Source: Lichenicola sp964247735
GTDB lineage: Bacteria; Pseudomonadota; Alphaproteobacteria; Acetobacterales; Acetobacteraceae
DNA: 64,000 nt
Direction: 5' to 3'
Assembly: GCA_964247735.1 (NCBI GenBank)
Contig: CAXTVS010000006.1
Span: 1 to 64,000, forward strand
The translations under genes were made by a program, and so were the position numbers. This document shows, one piece after another, positions 16,049 to 23,511 of this stretch. Under the pieces are notes generated by a model. It had not been told where the DNA came from. It ran no database searches and saw nothing but the letters and a program-made list of their open reading frames with translations. Every line of letters begins with the position of its first letter. Positions within the stretch are counted from its first letter, which is position 1.

Positions 16049-16275
16049 CCGACGGGCGAGCAGGCGCGCAACCAGGCGGCCGCCTGGACGGCGCAGGCGG
16101 CGTCTGCCCGGCGACCGATGGGGTGGCGCCGGACCGGAACCGCGGCCGGGTCGCGGGCGGCACGAGGACCAGGAACGGGGATGCCGCGCCCCAGGCCGGG
16201 ACCGGGCGGCGGCGGGCCGATCGCCGGGAAGCAGGATGCACGGCCCGCCGGTTTCGTGGGACGATCGTGCCATCC

Positions 16276-16719
16276 ATGAAGGGGCGCCGCTTGAACCCGA
16301 ACAGCTTCCGCCCGCTCCCCCTGCTGCTGCTCGCCGGCGCGCTGCTGGGCGGCTGCGCGTCGACCGATCCGGCGCATCCGGTCGCGGCCGCCGGCTGGGT
16401 CGACACCCGGCTCTATTTCGGCCTCGGACCGGCCGACCGGCCGGACCAGGGCGTCAGCCCGCAGGCCTGGCGCGACTTCCTCGACCGGGAGGTGACGCCG
16501 CGCTTCCCCGCCGGCCTCAGCGTGATCGACGTGTACGGGCAATGGCAGGGCACGCACGACGCGGTGCCGCAGCGGCTGCGCTCCAAGCTGCTGCTGATCG
16601 ACCACCCGGACGACGCGCGCGACCGCGCCGCGATCGAGGCGATCCGGGACGCGTGGAAGCGCCGCACCGGCGACCTGTCGGTGCTGCGGGTGACGCTGCC
16701 GGCGGAGGTGTCGTTCTGA
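16276..16719 (+). CDS. DUF3574 family lipoprotein
   Basis: This 147-residue lipoprotein has a basic N-terminus and hydrophobic core followed by the lipobox LLGGC, so it should be lipidated at that cysteine. The mature part follows the DUF3574 pattern from end to end: WVDTRLYFGLGPAD, VSPQAWRDFLDREVTPRFPA, LSVIDVYGQWQG, RLRSKLLLIDHPDD, AIEAIRDAWKRR and VLRVTLPAEVSF. The fold is a small ferredoxin-like domain of unknown role. It is monocistronic with a 227-base upstream gap in which I saw no motif. Confidence 0.85.
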   Translation: MKGRRLNPNSFRPLPLLLLAGALLGGCASTDPAHPVAAAGWVDTRLYFGLGPADRPDQGVSPQAWRDFLDREVTPRFPAGLSVIDVYGQWQGTHDAVPQRLRSKLLLIDHPDDARDRAAIEAIRDAWKRRTGDLSVLRVTLPAEVSF

Positions 16720-16788
16720 GGCCGGGGCGCGCTCCCGCCGTTCCGGACGAAGCGGCCACGGCCGGGTCCGGACCCTTGGCAGGCCGCG

Positions 16789-17199
16789 TCAGGCGGGAAC
16801 CAGGGTCAGGGCGGGTGCGCCGATCAGCGGCGCAAGGCGCTGCTGCATCGCCACCAGCGCGGGCAGGGGACGCCACTGGATGGTCATGCTGGCCACCAGG
16901 CCGGCGGCATCGACGTGCATGTCGTCCACGCCATCGACGGTGATCGCGCCGCAGCGGATCGTCACGAACACCGCCGCATGGCTGTCCGCCGCGACCAGAT
17001 CCGTCACGGTGAAGCTGTCGGCCACCTGCAGCAGCACGGCAAGCAGCCTGCCGACGGCAGTCCTCCCCTGGACCGGATCGGCCAGGATCGGGCTTCGCAG
17101 GATCACGTCCTCGGTCATGTGTCCAGGCAGGGCGGCAGGATCGCGCCGGTGCATGGCGTCGAGGAAAGGCTGCAGGTGAGTCATGTCCATGGTCGGCAT
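16789..17199 (-). CDS. SnoaL-like / NTF2-fold protein
   Basis: This 136-residue protein has the nuclear-transport-factor-2 fold: LQPFLDAMHRRDPAALPGHMTEDVILRSPI is the cone-forming helix plus first strand, and VDDMHVDAAGLVASMTIQWRPL is the last strand pair. Members are isomerases, hydrolases or binding proteins for small hydrophobic ligands; no specific catalytic pair could be identified. It is divergent from a LysR regulator, and the 15-bp palindrome between them starts 7 bases upstream of this gene's start codon, so it is the likely regulatory target. ATGs at 17190 and 17184 are alternative starts. Confidence 0.72.
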   Translation of the reverse strand: MPTMDMTHLQPFLDAMHRRDPAALPGHMTEDVILRSPILADPVQGRTAVGRLLAVLLQVADSFTVTDLVAADSHAAVFVTIRCGAITVDGVDDMHVDAAGLVASMTIQWRPLPALVAMQQRLAPLIGAPALTLVPA

Positions 17200-17205
17200 C
17201 CAGCT

Positions 17206-17220
17206 GGTTCATCATGAACC
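17206..17220. promoter_or_regulatory. Perfect palindrome, candidate LysR operator
   Basis: GGTTCA-TCA-TGAACC is a perfect 6+6 inverted repeat in the intergenic space between the SnoaL-like gene and the divergent LysR gene. LysR-type regulators usually bind dyads in exactly this position. It lies much closer to the SnoaL start (7 bases) than to the LysR start. Confidence 0.45.
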
Positions 17221-17276
17221 TGACGGGTCGGCGGCGCAGGTTGTAGGATGGCGGACGTCAAGGCAGCGTTGACGCC

Positions 17277-18227
17277 ATGTCGACCAACCCCGCCGGCGCG
17301 TCGCTCATCCAGCTCCGCTGCTACGTCGCGGTGGTCGAGGCGGGCTCGCTCGCGAAGGCCGCACGACGTCTGGGGCTCACGACATCCGCCATGTCGAGGA
17401 GCATCGCCCGCCTGGAGGCATCCGCCGGCGTCCGGCTGCTGCACCGCTCCACCCACGCGCTGTCGTTGACCGAGGCGGGCGAGCAGCTGCTGGTGCCGGC
17501 GCGGGAGGCGCTGGACAGCTTCGGGCGGGCGGACGCCCTCCTGGCAGCGCTCGCAGCCGAGGGATCGTCCGGGCGCGTCAGGATCAGCGCACCGCCCGCC
17601 TTCATGCGCACCTGCCTCGTGCCGATGCTGCCCTCCTTCCTGGCCGAGCATCCCCTGGTCCGGCTCGACCTGCGCGCGACGGATGCGATCGTCGACCTGG
17701 CCGATGCCGGCGTCGATCTCGCGCTCCGGAGCGGTTCCCTGGCCGGCGTGCCCGGCCATGTCGGCCTGCCATGGTTCCGCTTCGCCTGGGTGGCGTGTGC
17801 GTCCCCGGCCTACCTGGCCCGGCGCGGCATCCCGCGAACCCCCGAGGACCTCGGCAGCCACGACCTGATCGGCTTCCGCAACGTCCGGACCGGCCTGGTC
17901 GAGGGCTGGCAGCTCGCCGGCACGAGGTCGCCGCTCCCGGCCTCGGCCTGGCACGTCGTGCTCGACGACGCGGAAGCCGCCTGGCGGGCGGCGCTCGCGG
18001 GGATCGGCATCGCCTGGGCACCGGAGTGGCTCGCGGCCGAAGCGCTCGCGTCCGGAACGATGGTCGAGGTGCTGGAGGACCGGCGGAGCAGGATGACACC
18101 GATGTCGATCCTGCGCCGCAGGGACAACCCGGTGCCCGCACGGGTCAAGGCGGTCGTGACGTTCCTGAGGGCGTCCACGAGGACGCTGCCCGTCCGGAAC
18201 CACGGGAACACGCCGCCGCCGCGATGA
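17277..18227 (+). CDS. LysR-family transcriptional regulator
   Basis: This 316-residue regulator has an N-terminal winged helix-turn-helix (LRCYVAVVEAGSLAKAARRLGLTTSAMSRSIARLE, residues ~12-46), followed by LLHRSTHALSLTEAG. The periplasmic-binding-protein-like effector domain is seen from about residue 95 (GRVRISAPPAFM). DLRATDAIVDLADAGVDLALR is typical of the CrgA/AaeR-type branch. It is divergent from the SnoaL-like gene, with a perfect palindrome between them, so it probably controls that gene and itself. The ligand is unknown. Confidence 0.9.
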   Translation: MSTNPAGASLIQLRCYVAVVEAGSLAKAARRLGLTTSAMSRSIARLEASAGVRLLHRSTHALSLTEAGEQLLVPAREALDSFGRADALLAALAAEGSSGRVRISAPPAFMRTCLVPMLPSFLAEHPLVRLDLRATDAIVDLADAGVDLALRSGSLAGVPGHVGLPWFRFAWVACASPAYLARRGIPRTPEDLGSHDLIGFRNVRTGLVEGWQLAGTRSPLPASAWHVVLDDAEAAWRAALAGIGIAWAPEWLAAEALASGTMVEVLEDRRSRMTPMSILRRRDNPVPARVKAVVTFLRASTRTLPVRNHGNTPPPR

Positions 18228-18334
18228 GGCTGCCTGCGTGAAGGCCTGCGCCCCGGGACGGGACACGTCGAGGCGGACGGTCGGCTCCTGGTCGTCAGGG
18301 AACGGATCGGCCGACGCCGGTCCGGCCGCACCCT

Positions 18335-19165
18335 TCATCCGTCGACGAGCATCACCCGATGGCCGTCGGGATCGCCCAGCATCCGCAGCGGCGCCGAGGC
18401 GTCGGCGGCCACCATCATCGTGCGCGTGCAGGCGATGTCGGCAGCGCCGGCGGCGCCTGGCCGCACCGGCGGGGTGCGGTAGGCCAGGAGCTCGAGATGC
18501 GGGGGAACGGCCGGCGGGTCGAGCCCGACCACGCCGACGACAACCTCCGGCGCGTCGTCCAGTTGGACCTGTGCCGCTCCCTGGTTGGACGAGCGCGCGT
18601 TCACCGCGAGGCCGAGGTCCGTATAGAAGGCGAGGCTCCGGGCCTCGTCCGCGACCGCGATCGCCGAATGGTCGATGCCGAGGCATGGCATGGTCCGCGG
18701 CTGCCCGGACCAGGCGGCCGGCGCCCGTCCGGGCGGGAACGCCAGCAGCTCCAGCGGATGGCCCTCCGGGTCGCGGAACTTGAACGCGGTGACGCCGCCG
18801 GACGATTCCGGCAGCGTCACCGGGCCGCCCTGGCTGATGCCGTGCCAGCCGCCCTGCCGCGACAGGCGCCCGTGCGCGGCCGCCATGTCGGACGTGACCA
18901 GCGCCAGGTGCTGGAACCAGCCGTCATGGCTGGTGCTCCCGGCCGGATAGGGCGTGCCCGCCTGCTCGAAGGCGACCAGTTCGATCTCCTGCAGCCCGAG
19001 GCGCAGGCGGTGGACGGTGGCCTGGCCCGGCACGCCATAGGGTGCTGCGTCCTGCCGCCAGGTCGCCGCCTGCTCGAAGCCGAACGCGTCGCCGTAGAAC
19101 CGCGCCAGCCGCTCGGGGTCGGCGCTGGTCAGGCTGAACCGGGCGATCCGGGTGATCGCGGTCAT
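18335..19165 (-). CDS. VOC-superfamily protein with two glyoxalase-like modules
   Basis: This 276-residue protein is built from two vicinal-oxygen-chelate modules. Module 1 starts ITRIARFSLTSADPERLARFYGDAFGFE and ends at KFRDPEGHPLELLAFPPG. Module 2 starts CLGIDHSAIAVADEARSLAFYTDLGLAV and ends at LGDPDGHRVMLVDG. Metal ligands (His and Glu) are plausible in the module ends (EGHPLELL), but module 2 ends HRVMLVD, so its site may be altered. Family members are dioxygenases, isomerases or glyoxalases. Its ATG overlaps the stop of the SMP-30 gene by four bases, making it third in a coupled doxX-SMP-30-VOC unit. Confidence 0.8.
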   Translation of the reverse strand: MTAITRIARFSLTSADPERLARFYGDAFGFEQAATWRQDAAPYGVPGQATVHRLRLGLQEIELVAFEQAGTPYPAGSTSHDGWFQHLALVTSDMAAAHGRLSRQGGWHGISQGGPVTLPESSGGVTAFKFRDPEGHPLELLAFPPGRAPAAWSGQPRTMPCLGIDHSAIAVADEARSLAFYTDLGLAVNARSSNQGAAQVQLDDAPEVVVGVVGLDPPAVPPHLELLAYRTPPVRPGAAGAADIACTRTMMVAADASAPLRMLGDPDGHRVMLVDG

Positions 19166-20076
19166 GGCACCTGCGCCCCGCGCCGGTTGAGGAAGATCGA
19201 GAACAGCGTGTGCGAGCCGCCGATGAACAGGCGCGACCGGTAGCGGTCGCCGAAGGTGAGGTTCGACACCGTGTACGGCACCAGGATCTTGCCGAGCAGC
19301 CGGCCGGCCGGGTCGATGCAGTGCACGCCGTCCGCGGCACTGCTCCACAGGTTGCCGTCCTCGTCGACCCGGAAGCCGTCCGAGTAGCCGGGCTCGACCT
19401 TGTGGAACACGTCGCCGCCGGTCAGCCGCAGCCCGTCCGCCGACACGTCGAACACGCGCAGGTACTGCTTCGGGTCCGGCCGCGCCTGGTCGCCGGTCTC
19501 GGCGACGTAGAGCCGGCGCTCGTCGGGCGAGAAGGCAAGCCCGTTCGGGCCGTCGAAGTCGCCGGCCACCACCCGGATGTCGCCGCTGTCCGGATCGAGG
19601 CGATACAGCGCCGGCGGCTGCTCGCTCCGCTGCCGCCCGCCCTCGTAGTCGTTGGACAGGCCGTAGAGCGGGTCGGAGAACCAGATGGTGCCGTCCGACT
19701 TCACCACCACGTCGTTCGGCGCGTTCAGGCGCCTGCCGTCGTGGTGGGTGACGAGCGTGGTGACGGTGCCGTCCCATTCGGTGCGGTAGACGCAGCGGCC
19801 GCGATGCGAGCAGGTGACCAGCCGTCCCTGCCGGTCGCGTGTCTGGCCGTTGCCGTAGTTGGACGGCTGTCGCCACACCGAGAACCCGTCGGCCTCGCTC
19901 CAGCGCATGGTGCGGTTGTTCGGCAGGTCCTGGAACAGCAGGCAGTTCCAGTCCGCCATCCACACCGGCCCCTCGATCCAGCGGTAGCCGCCGCCGAGCT
20001 GCTCCAGCGGCGCGTTGCCGAGGATGTAGGCGTCGAAGCGCGGATCGCGGCTGTCGAAGCCCGGACCGATGCTCAA
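19162..20076 (-). CDS. SMP-30/gluconolactonase/LRE family protein
   Basis: This six-bladed propeller lactonase-type enzyme has about 304 residues. GYRWIEGPVWMADWNCLLFQDLPNNRTMRW has the metal-binding glutamate of the family (IEGPVW). NAPNDVVVKSDGTIWFSDPLYG contains the conserved Asn and Asp ligands, and DFDGPNGLAFSPDERRLYVAET is the third conserved block. It probably hydrolyses a sugar lactone such as gluconolactone. The TTG at 20076 is chosen because it overlaps the stop of the upstream DoxX gene (TTGA), and the protein then starts LSIGPGFDSRDPRFDAYI. No signal peptide is seen, so it is cytoplasmic. It could follow the divergent GMC oxidoreductase in oxidising a sugar. Confidence 0.88.
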   Translation of the reverse strand: MSIGPGFDSRDPRFDAYILGNAPLEQLGGGYRWIEGPVWMADWNCLLFQDLPNNRTMRWSEADGFSVWRQPSNYGNGQTRDRQGRLVTCSHRGRCVYRTEWDGTVTTLVTHHDGRRLNAPNDVVVKSDGTIWFSDPLYGLSNDYEGGRQRSEQPPALYRLDPDSGDIRVVAGDFDGPNGLAFSPDERRLYVAETGDQARPDPKQYLRVFDVSADGLRLTGGDVFHKVEPGYSDGFRVDEDGNLWSSAADGVHCIDPAGRLLGKILVPYTVSNLTFGDRYRSRLFIGGSHTLFSIFLNRRGAQVP

Positions 20077-20567
20077 GGCCGGGTGCCTTCGCCCGCCACC
20101 GGACCGTAGGCCGCACTGGCATAGGGATGGGTCGAGGAGAACGGGTGGTGCAGGAAGGAGGACAGGGTCAGGCTGCCTAGCGTGATCAGCAGGAAGCCGC
20201 CGGCAAGGGAAAAATTCTTCAGGAAGTCCCAGAACAGGCCGCGGCCCTTGCTGTCGCTGCCGGCCCAGAAGTCGCCGGTGGCCCAGAACCGCTTCCACAG
20301 CACCGCCGTGACCATGCAGTAGCCGGCCATGACGAAGGCGGCGAGCCGGTCGCAGTAGCCGGTCAGGATGCACAGCGGCATCACGATCTCCACCGCGAGG
20401 CCCGCCATCAGCATGAGCGTCGCGGCACCCCGCGACGGCACCATCTCCTGCGCCTGGCCCACCGCGCCGCGGAAGTTCAGGATCTTGTCCAGCGCGCTGA
20501 AGGGGAAGAACAGCACCACCAGCAGGTAGCGGACGCCGAGCACCACGATGAAGCTGAGGCCGGTCAT
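20073..20567 (-). CDS. DoxX family membrane protein
   Basis: This 164-residue membrane protein has four hydrophobic helices: a first helix in VVLGVRYLLVVLFFPFSALDKI, then LMLMAGLAVEIVMPLCIL, AFVMAGYCMVTAVLWKRFW and NFSLAGGFLLITLGSLTL. ALDKILNFRGAVGQAQEM is typical of DoxX/SURF4-like proteins. DoxX relatives are subunits of thiosulfate:quinone oxidoreductase or redox-related membrane proteins. Here it leads a three-gene unit with an SMP-30 lactonase and a VOC protein, and is divergent from a GMC oxidoreductase, so it could link sugar oxidation to the quinone pool (inference). Confidence 0.8.
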   Translation of the reverse strand: MTGLSFIVVLGVRYLLVVLFFPFSALDKILNFRGAVGQAQEMVPSRGAATLMLMAGLAVEIVMPLCILTGYCDRLAAFVMAGYCMVTAVLWKRFWATGDFWAGSDSKGRGLFWDFLKNFSLAGGFLLITLGSLTLSSFLHHPFSSTHPYASAAYGPVAGEGTRP

Positions 20568-20714
20568 GGATGCTGGATCTCCGCCGGGTGCGTGGCGCTG
20601 CCGGTGTCAGGCTGTGGATCGTGGGGGCAGGACGCCTGCGGAGCCGGCCGGTTCCTGGAACGAGGCGATGCCGCCTGCGTTGCCCGCCCGACCAGCACCG
20701 GGAACGTGGACGCC

Positions 20715-22283
20715 ATGGGCAGCAGCCAGCACTACGACGTCATCATCGTCGGCTCCGGCCCGGGCGGCGGCACCATGGCCTGGAAGCTCGCCCAGACCGG
20801 CAAGCGCATCCTGCTGCTGGAGCGCGGCGACTACCTCCAGCGCGGCCGGGAGAACTGGGACAGCAAGGCGGTGTTCGTCGACGGCATCTACCAGGCGACC
20901 GAGACCTGGTACAGCAGCAGCGGCGACACCTTCCACCCGGGCCTGCACTACTTCGTCGGCGGCAACAGCAAGGTGTACGGCTCGGTGCTGTTCCGGCTGC
21001 GCGAGCGCGACTTCGGCGAGATCGTGCATCCCGACGGCATCTCGCCCGCCTGGCCGGTCGGCTACGACGCGTTCGAGCCGTACTACCAGGCGGCGGAGGA
21101 GCTGTTCCAGGTGCACGGGCTGCGCGGCGAGGACCCCACCGAGCCGCCGGCGCGCAAGCCCTACGCCTACCCGCCGATCACCCACGAGCCGCGCATCCAG
21201 CAGCTGTTCGACGGGCTGAAGGGCCTCGGCCACCACCCGTTCCACCTGCCGGTCGGCGTGCTGCTGACCGAGCGCGACGGGGTGCCGACGCCGGAAAGCC
21301 CGTGCTGCAAGTGCGACGCCTTCGACGGCTACCCGTGCGCCACCAACGGCAAGTCGGACGCGCAGGTGATCGTGGTCGATCCGGCGCTGCGGGCGCATCC
21401 GAACCTGACCCTGCTGACGCGCGCCTACGTGGAGAAGCTCACGACCGACGCCTCCGGCCGCACCGTCACCGGGGTGGAGGTGATCCGCGACGACGAGCCG
21501 ATGACGTTCACCGCCGACATCGTGGTGGCCGCCTGCGGCGCGCTGAGCTCCGCCCTGCTGATGCTGCGCTCGGCCAACGACGCCCATCCGAACGGGCTCG
21601 CCAACGGCTCGGACCAGGTCGGCCGCAACTACATGCGCCACAACAACTCGACCATGCTGGCGGTGTCGAAGATCCCGAACCCGACCAGGTTCCAGAAGAC
21701 GCTCGGCCTGAACGACTTCTACTTCGGCAGCGACGACTGGGAGTACCCGCTCGGCCACATCCAGATGGTCGGCAAGTCCGACGGGGTTCAGGTGCACGGC
21801 GAGGGGCTGCCGAACTTCCTGCAGTGGCTGCCGGAGATGCCGTTCGACTACATCGCCAGGCACTCGATCGACTTCTGGCTGACGGCGGAGGACCTGCCGC
21901 TGGCGCAGAACCGCATCTTCTACAAGGACGACAAGGTCCACCTCGACCTCACCGAGACCAACATGGAAGGCCTCAAGCGGCTCAAGCACAAGCTGCACGG
22001 CCTGTGCAACGGCCTGGACATCCATCCGCACCTGTTCGACCGCGAGCTGTACCTCGGCAAGGACACGCCGATCGGCGGCACCGCGCACCAGGCCGGCACG
22101 CTCCGGTTCGGCACCGACCCGGCCTCCTCGGTGCTGGACGTTGACTGCAAGGCGCACGAGCTCGACAACCTTTACGTCACCGATGCGAGCTTCTTCCCCT
22201 CGATCGGGGCAGTGAACCCGACGCTCACCATCGTCGCCAACGCGCTGCGGGTGGCGGACCGGATCGCCGAACGGCTGCAATAA
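20715..22283 (+). CDS. GMC family FAD-dependent oxidoreductase
   Basis: This glucose-methanol-choline oxidoreductase has 522 residues. The FAD dinucleotide fold is at the start (YDVIIVGSGPGGGTMAWKL, then ILLLERGD). YFVGGNSKVYGSVLFRLRERDF is the second GMC block. TAHQAGTLRFGTDP near residue 455 carries the catalytic-type histidine, and VNPTLTIVANALRVADRI closes the family signature. A cluster of cysteines (SPCCKCDAFDGYPC) resembles the variant found in large GMC dehydrogenases such as gluconate/2-keto-acid dehydrogenases. No Tat signal is present, so it is cytoplasmic. It is divergent from doxX-SMP-30-VOC, consistent with a polyol or sugar oxidation pathway making a lactone. Confidence 0.9.
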   Translation: MGSSQHYDVIIVGSGPGGGTMAWKLAQTGKRILLLERGDYLQRGRENWDSKAVFVDGIYQATETWYSSSGDTFHPGLHYFVGGNSKVYGSVLFRLRERDFGEIVHPDGISPAWPVGYDAFEPYYQAAEELFQVHGLRGEDPTEPPARKPYAYPPITHEPRIQQLFDGLKGLGHHPFHLPVGVLLTERDGVPTPESPCCKCDAFDGYPCATNGKSDAQVIVVDPALRAHPNLTLLTRAYVEKLTTDASGRTVTGVEVIRDDEPMTFTADIVVAACGALSSALLMLRSANDAHPNGLANGSDQVGRNYMRHNNSTMLAVSKIPNPTRFQKTLGLNDFYFGSDDWEYPLGHIQMVGKSDGVQVHGEGLPNFLQWLPEMPFDYIARHSIDFWLTAEDLPLAQNRIFYKDDKVHLDLTETNMEGLKRLKHKLHGLCNGLDIHPHLFDRELYLGKDTPIGGTAHQAGTLRFGTDPASSVLDVDCKAHELDNLYVTDASFFPSIGAVNPTLTIVANALRVADRIAERLQ

Positions 22284-22321
22284 AAGAAGCGCAGGCACGA
22301 CCGGACCGCGGGCCGGGCCTA

Positions 22322-22350
22322 TTGTCAGACAAGAAACATCTTCCTAGGCT
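22322..22350 (+). promoter_or_regulatory. Candidate promoter of the ytfQ-like ABC operon
   Basis: TTGTCA (22322-22327) and TAGGCT (22345-22350) are separated by 17 bases and lie 65 bases before the binding-protein start. The -35 box is part of the short palindrome TTGTC-A-GACAA (22322-22332), a possible operator. Matches are only partial. Confidence 0.33.
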
Positions 22351-22414
22351 GGCCGCATCGCGCGGAAGCGTGCAAGGAACGGGTCGCGAAGGCCCGTCAA
22401 ACAGGGGGTTATCC

Positions 22415-23500
22415 ATGTCCCGACAGGGAAACTATGTGTCCGGCGGCAACAGGCGCCTCGGCGGCCCACGCGGTCTCGGCCGCTTCTCCATCCTCGCCGC
22501 CGCGGCGTCCATGCTGGCCGCACCCGCCGCCCTGGCGCAGCAGGACGCGGGCAGCGCCGTGGTGCAGTCGAGCTCGAGCGCCAGCTGCACCAATCCGAGC
22601 CCGAGCCACGCCTCGCTCGCCGGCATGGTGGTCGGCTTCTCCCAGTCGGAGAACGAGCAGAACCCGTTCCGTGCTGCCGAGACCGCCTCGGTGCGCTCGG
22701 CCGCCAAGCAGGCCAAGGTTGCACGGCTGCTCTACACCAACGCCAACGACAGCCAGGCCAAGCAGGTCGCCGACATCGAGAGCATGATCGCCCAGGGAGC
22801 GAAGGCGATCATCGTGGCGCCGCTGAACGCCACCGGCCTGCAGCCGGCGCTGGAGCAGGCGGCGGCGAAGAACATCCCCGTGGTGACGATCGACCGCGCC
22901 ACCGCCGGCACCCCCTGCCACGACTTCATCACCTTCCTGGGCTCGGACTTCCTGGTCCAGGGCCAGCGTGCGGCGGACGCGATGAACAAGGCGACCGGCG
23001 GCCAGGCCAAGATCGTCGAGATCCAGGGCGCCTACGGCAACTCGGTCGAGTCGCAGCGCACGGAGGGCTTCGCCGACGTCCTGAAGAAGTATCCCGGCAT
23101 GACCCTGGTCGCGGCGCAGACCGGCAACTGGTCGGCCACCGACGCGCAGAAGGTGATGGAGCAGCTGCTGCTGGCCCATCCCGACATCAACGCGCTCTAC
23201 TCCCACGCCGACGTCATGACGCTGGGCGCGATGCGGGCGATCCAGCAGGCGGGCAAGACCCCGGGCCACGACATCAAGATCGTCTCCATCGACGGCACCA
23301 AGGGGCTGGTGCAGGCGATCGCCGAGGGCAACGCCCAGGCCGACGTGCAGACCAACCCCCGCTTCGGGCCCAAGGCGTTCGCCGCGCTGAAGGGCTGGTT
23401 CGACGGCGACCAGGTGGCGCAGGCGCAGATCATGAAGGACGCCCTCTACGACGACGTCGCCGACTCCAAGGCGGCGCTGAAGAGCGGCGCCACCTACTGA
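22415..23500 (+). CDS. Sugar ABC transporter periplasmic binding protein (YtfQ-like)
   Basis: This periplasmic type-I binding protein has 361 residues. A signal peptide ends at AAPAALAQQD. LAGMVVGFSQSENEQNPFRAAETASV is the YtfQ/galactofuranose-type start (GFSQ..E.NPFR). VPVVTIDRATAG-like (IPVVTIDRATAGTPC) and ALYSHADVMTLGAMRAIQQAG are typical ligand-cleft blocks. It should bind a furanose-type sugar for the transporter encoded next. GGGGTT lies before the ATG at 22415; in-frame upstream codons are not needed. It heads a five-gene operon with the ATPase, two permeases and an alcohol dehydrogenase. Confidence 0.9.
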   Translation: MSRQGNYVSGGNRRLGGPRGLGRFSILAAAASMLAAPAALAQQDAGSAVVQSSSSASCTNPSPSHASLAGMVVGFSQSENEQNPFRAAETASVRSAAKQAKVARLLYTNANDSQAKQVADIESMIAQGAKAIIVAPLNATGLQPALEQAAAKNIPVVTIDRATAGTPCHDFITFLGSDFLVQGQRAADAMNKATGGQAKIVEIQGAYGNSVESQRTEGFADVLKKYPGMTLVAAQTGNWSATDAQKVMEQLLLAHPDINALYSHADVMTLGAMRAIQQAGKTPGHDIKIVSIDGTKGLVQAIAEGNAQADVQTNPRFGPKAFAALKGWFDGDQVAQAQIMKDALYDDVADSKAALKSGATY

Positions 23501-23511
23501 GGACTTCCGCC

